Assembly (NCBI GenBank): GCA_027422505.1
Contig: JAPQWV010000680.1
Location: 62,001-126,000 of the forward strand
Source: Craterostigma plantagineum
Taxonomy: Eukaryota > Streptophyta > Magnoliopsida > Lamiales > Linderniaceae
Direction of reading: 5' to 3'
Length of the DNA: 64,000 nt
This document shows positions 10,239 to 21,738 of this stretch, piece by piece. Made by a program: the position numbers and the translations under genes. The notes below the pieces were generated by a model. It saw only the letters and a list, made by a program, of their open reading frames with translations, was not told the origin of the DNA and ran no database searches. The first letter of the stretch is position 1. Each line of letters starts with the position of its first letter.

Positions 10239-12900
10239 TCAGTCCGTGTCGTCGTCGCTTTCAGGAGAGGGGAAATTCCTGAAGCGAGCGGAGATACTTG
10301 ATGATGATCTTTCGGTCTGTGGAGTTTCAGTCCTCTTTCGCTTCTTGGAGAATCCTTGCACATAATTTGGGTCAGATAAGAAGCCAATGGTCCCTCTCTT
10401 ACTGCAGTTAGCCTCCTCCGCGTATCTGTTGCAATAAGATAGATAATGATACGTTGTACCTAACTACGAACAAAGAATGGGACTAACCTTTCTCGGATGA
10501 TCTTGAATGCTTCTTTTGTTGCATACGGCAATCCCGTCTTTGGATCACGGTAACTGTATAATGCCATGTACCGGCCATTTGGAAATATGTTGATTTAGTC
10601 GGGAAATAATTGACGTGTTCCTTGGGTAGGAGACAATTGATGGAATCAAAAATCATAATAGAAGAGAAAATTACATGGCTGGTAGACCAGTAACAGAACA
10701 AATTGGCTTCTCAGGATCTGTAAAGACATGCCCGTACATAGGTAAAAAAATCATTCAGTTTTGAAAGACTGACGTAATGTGAGGTTTTTTTAAAGGCATT
10801 TCATCGGTGGAGCTTTAAAAAAAGGATATTTACTTACATGGACAGGACACTGTAGATAACTCGGACTCAAATGATGCTCCATTCATGAACTCTAGATGCA
10901 ATTGACCTGCAACAAATGGTTGATTGGCCTAACGTTATTTGAAAGAACTTTCAAACATATAGTTTCAGAGGCGAATGGTGAAACATTAGGCGTTATTAAA
11001 AAAATTCGAGAACTAAGCTTGCCTTCTTTAGAATGATACCGTATCTGAGGACCACTGTATACTTCCTTATGGACTATAGCCCTTTTCTTGACTTCTTCTT
11101 CCCTTGCTAGCATCTTCTCCAAGTTCTTCAAGTTCATGATCTCTGCAGCAATGTGATGGCATCAAGTTATTAATATTAATGTTGCAACACCATGATCCAA
11201 TAAAAGAGATATAACAAAAAACCTGTTTGAGCTGCTTCAAGAAGCATCTCTTCTTGGGTCATCCTCTTCTCTTCCCCTTCTTTTTTCCTTTTGATCGGCT
11301 GAACATGAAAAAGAGAACGAACATCTGTTAAGCTTCATATAGCATGAAGTAAAATGGTTCTAGAATGGGTTCTAAACCCCCAGCATTTTCCAACTTCCAC
11401 AAGTAGAGGTAAAATTGCAAGGAGTGGTCAAGTAGTAGGAGAACTGACTAGCAACATAGAGATAAAAGAGATGGGAAACTCAATAAACAAGGTTAGCTTG
11501 GGGATAACAACTACCACAAGATGAACGATGGAAAAAAAATTCGGACAGCAGTTTACTATCAAGTTGAACAAAATATCAATTGCATGTTTCTCATCTATAA
11601 GTAACATGGAGTTTAACAAACCTTCATGGTAGCTTGCACAGCTGCACGTATAGCATCCCTCTCGGCCTGCCTGATAATCACAGAAGTTCTAGTCGATTTT
11701 CTTACAGATTTCTCTGCCTCGACGTCATCAGGAACATCGTGATGTCCCGATGGGGTCGAAGCTTCTTGAGTTTTCTCATCTTTAGATTCTTTTGCTGACT
11801 TAGACGGAGCTTTGGTTTTCTGGTTGCTCTTCGTAGACTTCCCCGGAAATATTAGTTTCTTTTTTGTCCTTTCCCTGTAATCCGAAAAACATGGAAAACA
11901 ATTCTTCAGAAGCGTAATAAAATCAGAAAAGCTTGCTTATTTAAATGAAAAAATTGAAACCTTTCATCAGGTTCCTTTTCTGCTTCTTCTACTTCAGGTT
12001 CCTGGTAGTATATTCCAGTCAGGATTAAAAAGACAAATGATTAAGAAAAATCGCATCTTGAGGTAGCAAATACTTACATCCTCATCAAAGTCACTATCAA
12101 AAACGTCAGCAACCTCTCCTTCCTCTTCGTATTCTTCGTCATTCTCCTCCTGGATATAAGACAAAGGAGAGATCATGAGCCGCCACATAACTATGGCTAT
12201 ACATAAATTTTATGTGGGCTACACTTGGCAGAAGTATGTATAAGTTCGTCAAGTGCATAGGATGACAGCATGAGACTTGTGTGTCCCTTTTTCTTTTATC
12301 AAATACTATAATTCATCAATGCACCAATGACAAAGTTACACCTTACAATTCCACCAACAGCAAGTATAAAGAGAGCAAACATATTTGACAAGAACATCTT
12401 TCTCATAAGAGCAAGTTTGTATTTTTTATCATCTCCTAGTTTAATTTAATAGCTCGAAATGTTTCTTGTTTCCGACAATAACACCGTCGAAGACACCCAC
12501 AACTAGATCTGTCACTCCTTTTACACTTCAAAATATCCAGCATCTGTTTAACCTCGAAAAAAGGTCAAAATCAACAACGCAGGCAATGAAGCAGCATAAG
12601 CAAACAAATGGTACATCTTCATGGCATTGGCTGATAGAACACATATAGCAAGTAAGTACAAGAGGAATCAAACCTCTTTGAGAGCATCCTGATTCCAGAA
12701 TTGCTCATCTCCTTCAGCCTCGTCATCTAGCAACTTAGTCATCCTAATAATCATAGTTCCAAAGACAATCATCAATTCGCTTCAAACAAATTCTTCACAA
12801 ACGTTAAAATAAAACTACTGGCATACCTTTTGCCCCTAGTAGCTCGAGAGGCACGATCAAGAAATACTTGCTGGGGAGCCTCATTGTTGGTAGTCTCCAT
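10239..12900 (-). CDS. SWC2: SWR1 chromatin-remodelling complex subunit 2 (YL1/VPS72 family)
   Basis: Eleven exons (12827-12900, 12674-12743, 12078-12149, 11961-12001, 11622-11874, 11223-11298, 11023-11142, 10838-10906, 10675-10717, 10488-10553, 10239-10425) give about 355 aa. The N-terminus holds the H2A.Z-binding YL1 motif (VFLDRASRATRGKR), then an acidic stretch (EEEGEVADVFDSDFDED). A Lys/Ser-rich middle follows, and then the YL1-C domain (CPYPEKPICSVTGLPA, YRDPKTGLPYATKEAF). SWC2 helps the SWR1 complex exchange H2A for H2A.Z. All junction phases match, but the intron after 11023 has a GC donor (G|GCAAGC) instead of GT. Start chosen at METTNNEAPQQVFLD, the only ATG upstream of the conserved motif. 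Confidence 0.95.
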
Positions 12901-13215
12901 CGAAACCAAAAAATAGATAATAACTCGCTTAAATTGGACGAACCCGTTCGGAATTCTACCACTGCCTTCAGAGGGTCTTGGAAATACACGCGATTTCTCA
13001 ACTCGGAAGTCACACTTGTGACTCGGACATTTCGCCGATCACCTGATGTACGGTATCAGCATGCAAATTGCACGAAAGCAAATCACTCGCCTCGCGGCCA
13101 AACACTTCCTCGTTCTACAACGATCTTGATATCCTTCCACGGACTCTTTTCACGGTATACGACAATCAATCGATTGCGGGTTTACTTTCAGAGTGTGCGT
13201 TCCAACAAAAGGCAA
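12901..13215 (-). promoter_or_regulatory. SWC2 5' flank, ending at the MULE insertion
   Basis: Sequence between the SWC2 start codon and the left target duplication of the Mutator-like element. No ORF of interest. The MULE therefore sits only about 320 bp upstream of the SWC2 start codon, within or next to its promoter. Confidence 0.5.
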
Positions 13216-13224
13216 AGCTTTCAC
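13216..13224. repeat. Left 9-bp target site duplication of the MULE
   Basis: AGCTTTCAC, repeated exactly at 21730-21738. Nine base pairs is the diagnostic duplication length for Mutator-superfamily insertions. Confidence 0.9.
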
Positions 13225-13329
13225 GGAAAATTTAAAAAGAGGAACGATTCTATTTGGTTTTAAAAAAAGAGGAACGGGTTGTCAAATGACTGAAATACCA
13301 TTACTAAAAAATTGGTTAAGCAAGCTAAT

Positions 13330-13620
13330 CCGACTCACTAACAGCGAAAAGCTATTCGAGTTTTATTCGAGTGAATAGAAGACTCGAATACCAGACTCGA
13401 ATAATTCCTTATTCGATTTATTAACGGCGAAAAATTATTCGACTATTATTCGAGTTAACAGATAAACTCGAATGTCAAACTCTAATAATATTTCGAAGAG
13501 ATAAGGTTACTCGAATAACTTTCAGAAAATTTAAACGAATAAGCAGCCTTATTCGAGTAACTTACGAGTAATTTTTTCGAGTCAAAACTCGAATCGGATA
13601 AATTACTCGAGTAAGCCATA
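13330..13620. repeat. TTCGAGTAA motif cluster (MULE left subterminal region)
   Basis: About ten copies of TTCGAG or its complement CTCGAA in roughly 290 bp, mostly within TATTCGAGTAA or ACTCGAATAA, in both orientations. Several near-copies (ATTCGAT, TTCGAC) lie between them. A smaller group of four copies is at 13995-14085 in the first intron of the Ulp1-like gene. Confidence 0.85.
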
Positions 13621-13743
13621 TTTTATAAAGCTCGGAAAGAAAATTAGACACAAGTCACTCGAAAACCTAAAATCTCTCGCGCTCTCTCTTCGAAGCAAAG
13701 CTCTTACTCAAAAAATCGTACACAAACCCAAGCATAATCATCA

Positions 13744-16700
13744 ATGGCGAAAAGAAAAACGAGATCATCGGAGCCTTCCGCGCCTCAACGTAACCGGGTG
13801 GATGAGCAAATCGACGCCGGTAGAGCCACGATGAGTTTTTGGTCGCGTTTTGGGTTTTTCTTAAATCGATTTGGTCAAACGAATTTCTTGGTTAGATCTT
13901 TCGTTTCTAGCGTTAAATCGATCGATTTTGATGTTAAATCGTTGGGCAGACGTCGTAATCGGTCGGATTTTTTGTGAAAATTGTTGTCGTCGCTTTTTCG
14001 AGTAATTATTCGAGTAATTAGGGTTAGAATAATTTTTTAACCTATTCGAGTGACGTTTTACGTGAATAATTAACTCGAATAACAGTCAATTTTCATTGTT
14101 TTTCTTATTTTGCATTTTTTTCAGATCTATCTTCCGACGAAGTTGCCGGCGGACAATTTCTACCATGCCATCCTCACTCTGAACTCGCAATACATGCCGG
14201 TATGCGAACGCATCCGTACGCTTTCGAACGAGGAGGAAATGGAGGAGATGGTCAGACGGACTCAGTTCGGGAATTTAATAAAGGTGGCCCGAGACCACTA
14301 CAACTCGAACATGATCCTGTGATTTTTGATGAGCCGGCAGGTGGAGTATATGCCGGAGTTGAAGGAGTTCTGGATGGTCGTTCGCGGGTGACCATTAAGA
14401 TTTTCATTGGTCGAGTATTGCCTACTCACTGGCCTCGACTACGGCGCTAACGAGCCGGAGATACCGTCATCGAACGAGTTTGCGACGAGGCATTGGCCTG
14501 GTATTAATCCTATTTTTTTATCATTTTGATTCTTTTTTTACTTCGATTTCGACGTTTGTTTTATGGCTCGAAGGCCAGCCCGTTATATATTTTGACGATT
14601 TGGAGAAGAAAGTCACGCAAATGATTCATGACGCCGGTGGAGACTCGGGCGTGAATTCCGAGAAATTGAAAATCGCGGCCCTTTATTTTGCCGCCGGGGT
14701 GCTAGGGGAGCGGAGTGTAAAGAGGGACTTGAAACTCAAGGAGGAGTGGCTCCGTCTGGTGGAGGACTTCGACCGCTTCAACGAAGATCCTTGGGGAAGG
14801 ATATCATTCGAGGAGGTCGTTTATGGTCTGAACAAAGACCTCTTGGGGAAGCACATGGAGATGACATCGAAGGGAAAAATCCAAACTACCTTCGATATCA
14901 GCGGCTTCGTCATGCCGCTTCAGGTAATTAGTTTTGTATTATTTAAGATATATTATATTTATTTTAACTTATGTTTACTCTCTTTTATCAGGTTCTGGCG
15001 TACGAGTGCTTGCCAACCGTCGGGCAGGAATTCACCGTGAGAAAAGGCGGCCCCGATACCCCAGGTGTGCCGTTGGAAGACCACATTTTACGGCAAGAGC
15101 TCTGCTCCGGCATGGCAAGAGGTCGAGCGTGCATTCGGTGCCGATAAAATTATTTCTTTCACTTCCGAGTCCCAAACAATTCAATTAGGGGTCAGTACAC
15201 AAAGATTTAATGGGGATAGATGTCAGTATATATATTTATTTATTTATAATATGGATTTATTTAGATTGCGTTTTCTAAATTGTACAAATACACAGGCGTG
15301 CGGTGTTGCCTTACACCGACCGATGCTGAAGTCGATTCAAGGCACTTCCGCACGGTCGCGGGCTTTTGTGGCAGTAGGGATGATGCCGTAGCCCAGAGGA
15401 TAGTGGAGCATCTTCTAAGATGATGTCGTAGCCCAGAGGATAGTGGAGCATCTTCTAAATGTGCTGCTGGTCTATTGCACCGAGCCGGCTTGCTCCGTCT
15501 CCTCCTCGGCCGTCTCCTCCTCCGAGGCTGTCTCTGTAACGATCCCCTGAAACGACCCGTCCCATACCGGGTGTCACTATAGCATCGGTCCCTACCGGGA
15601 CAAGTGGGGTTGGGCCCACCACACTCCGACCGATAGTCTGGCCCCATTGTACCACCATTTAACCTTTTAGCGTGCTTCGTGCACTCGCTCACACGCACCC
15701 TGAGAAACTTTCCAGGGGGTCACCCATCACTAGATTGTCCCAAGTCAAGCACGCTTAACTTCGGAGTTTCTATAGATTGCCCCAAGTCGACCTTGGTGAT
15801 ATGAGTAGTACTATCAATTCTTTTATACGATTCTTAGTCTGACACGCCCATACATTGTCAGTCTCAGGATCCCCTCTGATTCTGGTGTTGGATCGGTTCG
15901 TTCATGTACCCCTTCGCCTAGAAGCCTGCCAGGAGCCGCTCATTGTCCGTGCACCCTGGCACCGGCGATCACTCCCCGCCCTCTTCGGCCCCGGGCGTCA
16001 CAGTCTCCTCCGAGGTCTTCTCCTCCGAAGCCGTATCCTCCTCCTTCCGGCTCAATAATCGCCCATTTCGATAGAAGAATGGACAGACTGGAAGGCGATG
16101 TACGAGATATGCGGGCGGAGATTAGGGAGCTACGCTCGATCGTGCTCCAAGGTATGTCATACTTAATGTTTATTTTATAAGCTTATATTGATATTACGTA
16201 AATCCAACGTAATACTCTAATTTTGTAGCCCTTGAGATCCTGACGCCGACAATGGTGCGGGATATTGCGAGGAGCTATGATCGGGACATGCCGCCTCCTT
16301 TGCCTCCTCATTCGCCGCCGATGTTCGGGAGGACGTCGAACCAAACCCAAGGCGACGGGAAGGACGACGAACGAGAGGGAGGCAGAGAACGTGACGGGGA
16401 GTCGGGAGCAGGGGCGAGAATGTGGAGATGGAGTACGAGATGGATATAGAGATGATGGAGGTCGCGGCCGTGGCGGCGGAGAAAGCGACTGAGAAGGCGG
16501 CGGCGGAAGCGGAGGCGGCGAGAGGGCGGGGCGGAGAAGGCGGCGGAGAGGGCCGCGACGGAGAAGGCGGCGGTGGAGAAAGCCGACGCGGCGAAGGCGG
16601 CGGCGTGGGCGGAGGCGCAGAAGGCCGCCGCGGCGGAGAAACGACCACGGACTGAATGTGCGAAGAAGAAGTCGAGGATGCTTACGAGTCCGTATACGCC

Positions 16701-17636
16701 GACGCCCGGTTCGACCCCTCGTGGTACATACAATGCCGCGCGGACATAGAGCAGATCATTGGCGAGAGGGTGAAGAATTGGGATGCCGTCAAGGTGGAGG
16801 TGGCAAGAACGGGCGCAAAGGATGAACGGGCCGGAATGCTCCAAGCATACGACAAGAAATTCTTTGCCGATCTGTCCACTCCGAAAGTGTGGATTTCGGA
16901 CGAGGTATGTGTGCTTTTTGCTAAATATGTTCTAATTATTTCGTTTAATAACATTATATGCTATTATTGCAGCACGTCAACGAGGCATTCAACGGGTTTC
17001 TGGCGACGCAAGAAAACTGCGTGCATAAGGAGCGAATCGCGTACATGAACACGAATTTCGCACATGCAGTCAAGATGGAGTCCGCCAGACCGCGACCGTG
17101 GGACATGTCCTCGTCCAAGCAATTCGCCACGGAAGAGATCAATGCGATGTACGGCAAGACGTCGCTTCACTGGAGCCAAGTGGATGTGGCCGTCATTCCA
17201 TTGGCGTTTAATATGCATTGGGTGCTCCTCGTCGCTCGGTCCAAGGAGAGGAACATCCTCGTTTTGGATTCCGACCGCAACAGCGATTCGGACTTGAGGT
17301 TCATGAAGCCGTTCCTCGAACCCTTGGCCGAAGTGATACATCTGATGCTTCAACACGTAGATGGAAGTTTGCTTGGGTGCAGTGCCCCAAGTTCCCTCAA
17401 CAAGTTCTCAGGTAATTTTCCTATTTTCTCACTTTCTTATTTTCTTAAACCTGAAATTGTTCTATTTTTCGAACAACGGAGAGTGTGGTATATACATGCT
17501 TAGGGCGGCTATGTCTCTGTTGATCGGTAACAGAGATGATCTCTACGCTTTGGATGATTCTAAAATTGCGACGTTTAGAAAGTTTTTGACGATATGTATT
17601 TTTTTAACAATTGGGATGTTGTATGAACCGTTTTAG
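13744..17636 (+). pseudogene. DUF1985 / Ulp1-type (C48) cysteine protease gene of the MULE, decayed
   Basis: Starts MAKRKTRSSEPSAPQRN. A DUF1985-like domain follows in pieces (14134-14503, 14570-14922, 14992-~15188; motifs IYLPTKLPADNFYHAIL, LKEFWMVVRG, LRFSLVEYCLLTGLDYG, VLAYECLPTVGQEF). Next comes an Ala/Glu/Lys-rich coil at about 16490-16650, then the C48 domain at 16656-17636. The protease core keeps His (FNMHWVLLV), Asp (NILVLDSD), Gln (CPKFPQQ) and Cys (NNGECGIYML). Damage: in-frame TGA at 14320 and 14389, frame changes near 15060, 16530 and 17360, and a Cassandra solo LTR at 15535-16002. Such genes travel with MULEs; their role in transposition is unknown. Intron sites such as E|HVNEAF (16904/16973) are still recognisable. 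Confidence 0.85.
15535..16002 (-). mobile_element. Cassandra-type TRIM solo LTR, nested in the MULE
   Basis: Begins TGTAACGATCCCC and ends GGGCGTCACA, so the tips are TGTAACG/CGTCACA. It is flanked by an exact 5-bp duplication GTCTC (15530-15534 and 16003-16007). On the minus strand it carries 5S rRNA-like text (GAAGTTAAGCGTGCTTGA, GTGATGGGTGACCCC, GGAAAGTTTC) at about 15705-15770. Length 468 bp, longer than the copy at 4635. No internal region or second LTR is present, so this is a solo LTR left by LTR-LTR recombination. Confidence 0.88.
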
Positions 17637-17739
17637 ATATTTGTATAGATTTTGCATTTGGAATTGTTCAGTTTTGGTTGGTTGAGTTGCTGTTCAGGTT
17701 GTTCAAGGTTCAGTTGTTGTTTTTTTCGGTTTTCACTGT

Positions 17740-18400
17740 TATTCGAGTCGAAGAGTTTGTTGGAATAATGTTATTTATTCGAGTAACGTATTCGGGCTTA
17801 TCCGAGTACCATATAATACTCGAATAAATGAAATAGGCAAAACGATATTAATTCGAGTAAACTATTCGAGCCTACTCGAGTACTGTATATTACTCGAATA
17901 ATTTAAAAATCTAAAATATTGTTTGTATCATGATTATGAAATGTTAAATGCGTTTCCTATCTAAGTAATAAAATATTTTAGAGATTCTTGAAAAAAAAAA
18001 CCATGTTGATATTTCTATACATGTTGACCCAACGTGGATGAGAATTTATATACTAAAGTCCTATCTACCAACGTATTCCATTGTATGTCATGCAACGATT
18101 TTTATCAAACATTGTTAATCTTCATCAAGCGACTTATTAACATCATGAAGGCCCTAAAACATCGAAATATTGATATTTATACATCTAAGTATGGAGATAA
18201 TTAAAATTCAAAAATTTTGAAGATAACACTCGAATTGCAAGAAATTATGCGAGTTTCGTATTCGATTGTTTCTAAATTATTCGAGTTCTTACGTTACTCG
18301 AATAAGTTCAGATTTTCATTTTCGACTTTTTATCGTTGTAATATTCGAGTAGTTTATTCGAATAATATTCGAGTCATGTTCTTTACTCGAATAACAGTGA
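17740..18400. repeat. TTCGAGTAA motif cluster between the two convergent MULE genes
   Basis: Two groups, 17740-17905 and 18220-18400, with about six TTCGAG/CTCGAA copies each, usually inside TTATTCGAGTAA. They lie in the intergenic space between the 3' ends of the Ulp1-like and transposase genes. Confidence 0.8.
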
Positions 18401-18528
18401 AAAGAGCAACAATCAAGCCAAACTCACAATATCCATCAAACTCATACAACCTCACAAGCTCACAATATTCATCAATCTCATACAACCTCATACATCAAAC
18501 TCATACAAACTCATACATCAAGATTTAC

Positions 18529-20797
18529 TTAATGTCTACGACCAAACTCACCCACGGACGGAAATCTCTTTTCTTTTCTCCGACAACACCTTGCTACGAA
18601 CATAGGCGGCAACACCAATTGATCCGAGGTATCCCACTCGGCTTGATCCGGAACCGGCGAAACTCGTCCATGATCAGCAGACTGCCACGTTAGGACAGAA
18701 TAATATTCCGAACACAACGGGTAGAAACTCATGTTCGCTCGTAGACTCGCCGCGATTGCATGTGGACAAGGAATCCTGTCGATGTCGACTTGGCGGCACG
18801 TACAAGTCTTCGACCGCAAGTTAACAATGGCACGACCCCCCGGAGATCGGACATCGTACTCATGCGGAGCGATTTCATGTACTTCATACCCTTGACTTAG
18901 CTCATACCTCTCACGGAGCTTCCTTTCCACCGTCGGGGTAAACCGCGTGGTTGCTTGTCCAGATTGCTGTCTGTATCTAGCAAACCAATCCGCCGTCATC
19001 CTCTGTATCAATTCCAGAAGCGTAATGATCGGTAGCTTTCTTTCTTCGCGGAGTCTTGCATTAATCGATTCCACCCCGTTCGTAGTCATGACGTTATAGC
19101 GAGACGTCGGAGAATAGGCTCGACTCCATCGTTCCTTAGTATCAGTCTTTTGCAAATACGCGTATGTGGTGGGAAACCTATTCTCAAAACCACCATATTG
19201 TGAATCAAAGTCGCATTGCTTGTATATTTTAGCAATGTGTATGAACGTCTCGATCGCACCCTGCTTCTTACACTTGCCTTTCATATTTTGTGACAGGTGC
19301 CAAATACAATGACCGCGGTGCGCACGACTGTAGACGTCTGCAACGGCGGCTTTGATTGAAGCAGATCTGTGGGATACGATGAGAAGATCGTCCTCGTTGG
19401 GTACGACTTGCAAGAGCTCGTTCAAGAACCACGACCAAGCTTCTATACACTCGTTATTGTCAATTATGCCACAAGCTAAAGGAAACTGATGGCGGTCGCC
19501 ATCCTCCGCTGATGCAATGAGCAACGTACCCCCATACTTTCCTTTCAACCAAGTACCGTCTATGCAAACAACCTTCCTCATGTGACGGTATCCCGCAATA
19601 CAAGCACCAATGGATAGGAATGCGTGCTTAAATCTCCGCTCGTCGTCCAGATATACACTTGCTATGGTTCCCGGATTCACTCTTCTCAACGTCGACAGGT
19701 ACGACGGCAACAACTTGTAACTCTCATCGTGGTAACCCTTCATTGCATTTTGTGCTAAAATGCCTCATTTCCATGCTTTGAAGTACGAAACTTCGATCCC
19801 ACAATTTCTCATCATTGTTTGAATGAGTTTAGGGATCGGTGTACTTGTTGAACCCTGAAAAGATTCAAGCAGCATATCACTCACGGAGATTGACGATGCT
19901 TGAGTGAGTCTTGCGTTCCGATTTGCAAGGTCGCACGTATGTGTGTTGCAATACGTACGAATCGAGAATACGGATGTATCCTTAATCTTCGCCGTCCATA
20001 TCCTCCAAGTACATCCATCCTCTTTGCATCTCACGCCATAGTACGATCGAGAAGATTTTATAATCTTGACCTCGAAGCATGCCTCTATAGCAACTCTTCG
20101 GATCCTATTCTTGACGGCCTTCTTATCCTCGACTTCATCACCGACCTTCATGGTGAAACCGTCGGTAAAAGAATACCGATCGCTAGGAATAGTTGCATTT
20201 TCCTCTTCCTCCTCCTCCTCCTCATCATCCCCGTCCGCATTTTCTCCGTTTACGCCATCAAAATTGACGTGCACGTTCTGCCGTGATGCAACATTCTCAT
20301 CACGATCGTTCGCCTCATTGTGACCTTCACCCCCATAATTCACATCTTCGTATCCGCCAAAGTCGATGATACGGTGAAAATAATCATCGATGTAACCACC
20401 TCCACTGCTACGAACCTCAATTGGAACGGGACCAACTTCATCATCCGCAAGAGTTTGACGGTGGAGGGTCGTAGGGAGTCCAATCTCCACACGGAGAACC
20501 GGTCTATCCATTGGAGTAAATATAACCCTTCAACTCTCGATCATTCTTTATATACAACGGAGCACACCCTTCCATACCTCTCATAGATGGCTGATAACTA
20601 AGCTTTAACTCCGGCCTCCCGCTTACGCCAATAGTCTCGTATATTTCGTTCCGCAGATTGTCCAGCAAACAACAATCGACATCGAACCCAATGGGCTTCA
20701 TATTTGTTCCCATACTTGGAAACCATATCCATTTATTATCATTCTCAATTATCCATTCTCCATCGTAATCAATCATGATGCTGGTCGGCATAACCTG
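18529..20797 (-). pseudogene. MuDR/MURA-type transposase of the MULE, inactivated
   Basis: N-terminal part at about 20504-20797 (MPTSIMIDYDGEWIIENDN), an acidic stretch (eight Glu with two Asp), the MuDR DNA-binding region at about 19765-20150 (GDEVEDKKAVKNRIRRVAIE, FEVKIIKSSRSYYGVRC), then the MULE transposase core and a SWIM zinc finger (CTCRQVDIDRIPCPHA) at 18529-19743. First catalytic Asp in VCIDGTWLKGKYGG; Glu in GVESINARL. The second catalytic site, normally S-D-R, reads S-H-R (codon 19369-19371). Other lesions: in-frame TGA at 19765-19767 where Arg (CGA) would fit, and a 1-nt frameshift near 20510-20525. The reading frames otherwise remain long, so decay is recent. Confidence 0.92.
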
Positions 20798-20844
20798 CAT
20801 ATGAAATAAATCATTGTTAATAAAATTTAATTGCAATATGCATT

Positions 20845-21255
20845 ATTCGAATAAATAAAATATTCGAAAAATAAAATTATTCGAGTAAGCTATTCGTAAT
20901 ATAAAAACTCGAATAAAAAGTTCGAATAATAAGATGTTGAAGACACTCGATAAAGTGTTATCGAAGAAATAAATGGAATAAATAAACTTTAATTGCAAGC
21001 GAATCATTCGAATAAATAAAATAAAAAAACTAAAAATTATACGAGTAAAATATTCGAGTTGAACCTTCATTCGAATAATATATTCGAGTAATATAATATC
21101 GAATAATATATACGTGTAAAATTTAATAAACAATAATATTATTCGAGTAATCTTTTCGAGTGTATTCGAGTAAGATGTCCGAATTGAAAGTTGCCAAAAT
21201 AATGTATTCGAGTAACGTGTTCGAGTAAAAAGAAAATTGAATAATGAACTCGAAT
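20845..21255. repeat. TTCGAGTAA motif cluster (MULE right subterminal / transposase 5' side)
   Basis: About ten TTCGAG/CTCGAA copies plus many TATTCGAATA variants in about 410 bp, directly upstream of the transposase gene. Same motif as at 13330-13620, here at the opposite end of the element. Confidence 0.85.
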
Positions 21256-21729
21256 AAACGGAAAACGAAATTTTTCTGCAAATTTGCACAGATCTACGGT
21301 GAAAGTGCTACCCATAACTACCCAAACCTTCGAAAATCTAATACCCGATGCTCAAAATGTAAATGTCGTTAACATGAACGGAAATTACAATGCCCGATAA
21401 TGTATACTAGTAACCAACGTTAAATTGAACGAAACTTACTGTATATGCGTTCAAGAACGAAATTGGGATTCTTCGAGCTTGGGTGTTTCGATTTCGGCGG
21501 ATGCTTCAGCTCGTTTTTTCGTCAAGATCTCGTTTGGTACTTGATGGGTGCGTTAATGAGGTGGGTACGTTTTTCCGTTATTTTTATATATATTTCTTTT
21601 TTATTTATGTAGGTATTAATTAGGGGTTTAGTTAATTAATTAAACAGGTTCCTCTTTTTTAAATTGACTTGATCAAATTCCTATATTTTTAAAAGAAATC
21701 AAAAGTAATCTCATTTTTTAAAATATCCC

Positions 21730-21738
21730 AGCTTTCAC
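21730..21738. repeat. Right 9-bp target site duplication of the MULE
   Basis: AGCTTTCAC, identical to 13216-13224. Confidence 0.9.

Larger units (their letters stand above)
13225..21729. mobile_element. Complete Ulp1-type Mutator-like element (MULE), 8.5 kb
   Basis: Bounded by a perfect 9-bp direct repeat (AGCTTTCAC). The ends are imperfect terminal inverted repeats: left GGAAAATTTAAAAAGAGG, right (reverse complement) GGGATATTTTAAAAAATGAG, with a further matching TTTAAAAAAAGAGGAAC block about 35 bp inside on the left and 60 bp inside on the right. It carries a DUF1985/Ulp1-protease gene (+, 13744-17636) and a MuDR-type transposase (-, 18529-~20797) facing each other, the layout of Ulp1-containing MULEs (Kaonashi-like). 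Both genes are broken, so it is now non-autonomous. The non-coding parts are dense in TTCGAGTAA-type motifs. A Cassandra solo LTR (15535-16002) is inserted in it. Confidence 0.88.

Noticed and set aside
15261..15698. Minus-strand open frame of 145 codons
   Set aside because: Runs across the solo LTR boundary and the MULE coding region; not a gene.
16217..16844. Long antisense frames opposite the Ulp1-like gene
   Set aside because: Shadow of the GC-rich Ala/Glu/Lys coil coding region on the plus strand.
13225..21255. CRISPR-like or satellite array
   Set aside because: The TTCGAGTAA repeats are irregularly spaced and in both orientations; there are no spacers of fixed length and no tandem unit. 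This is a plant transposon.
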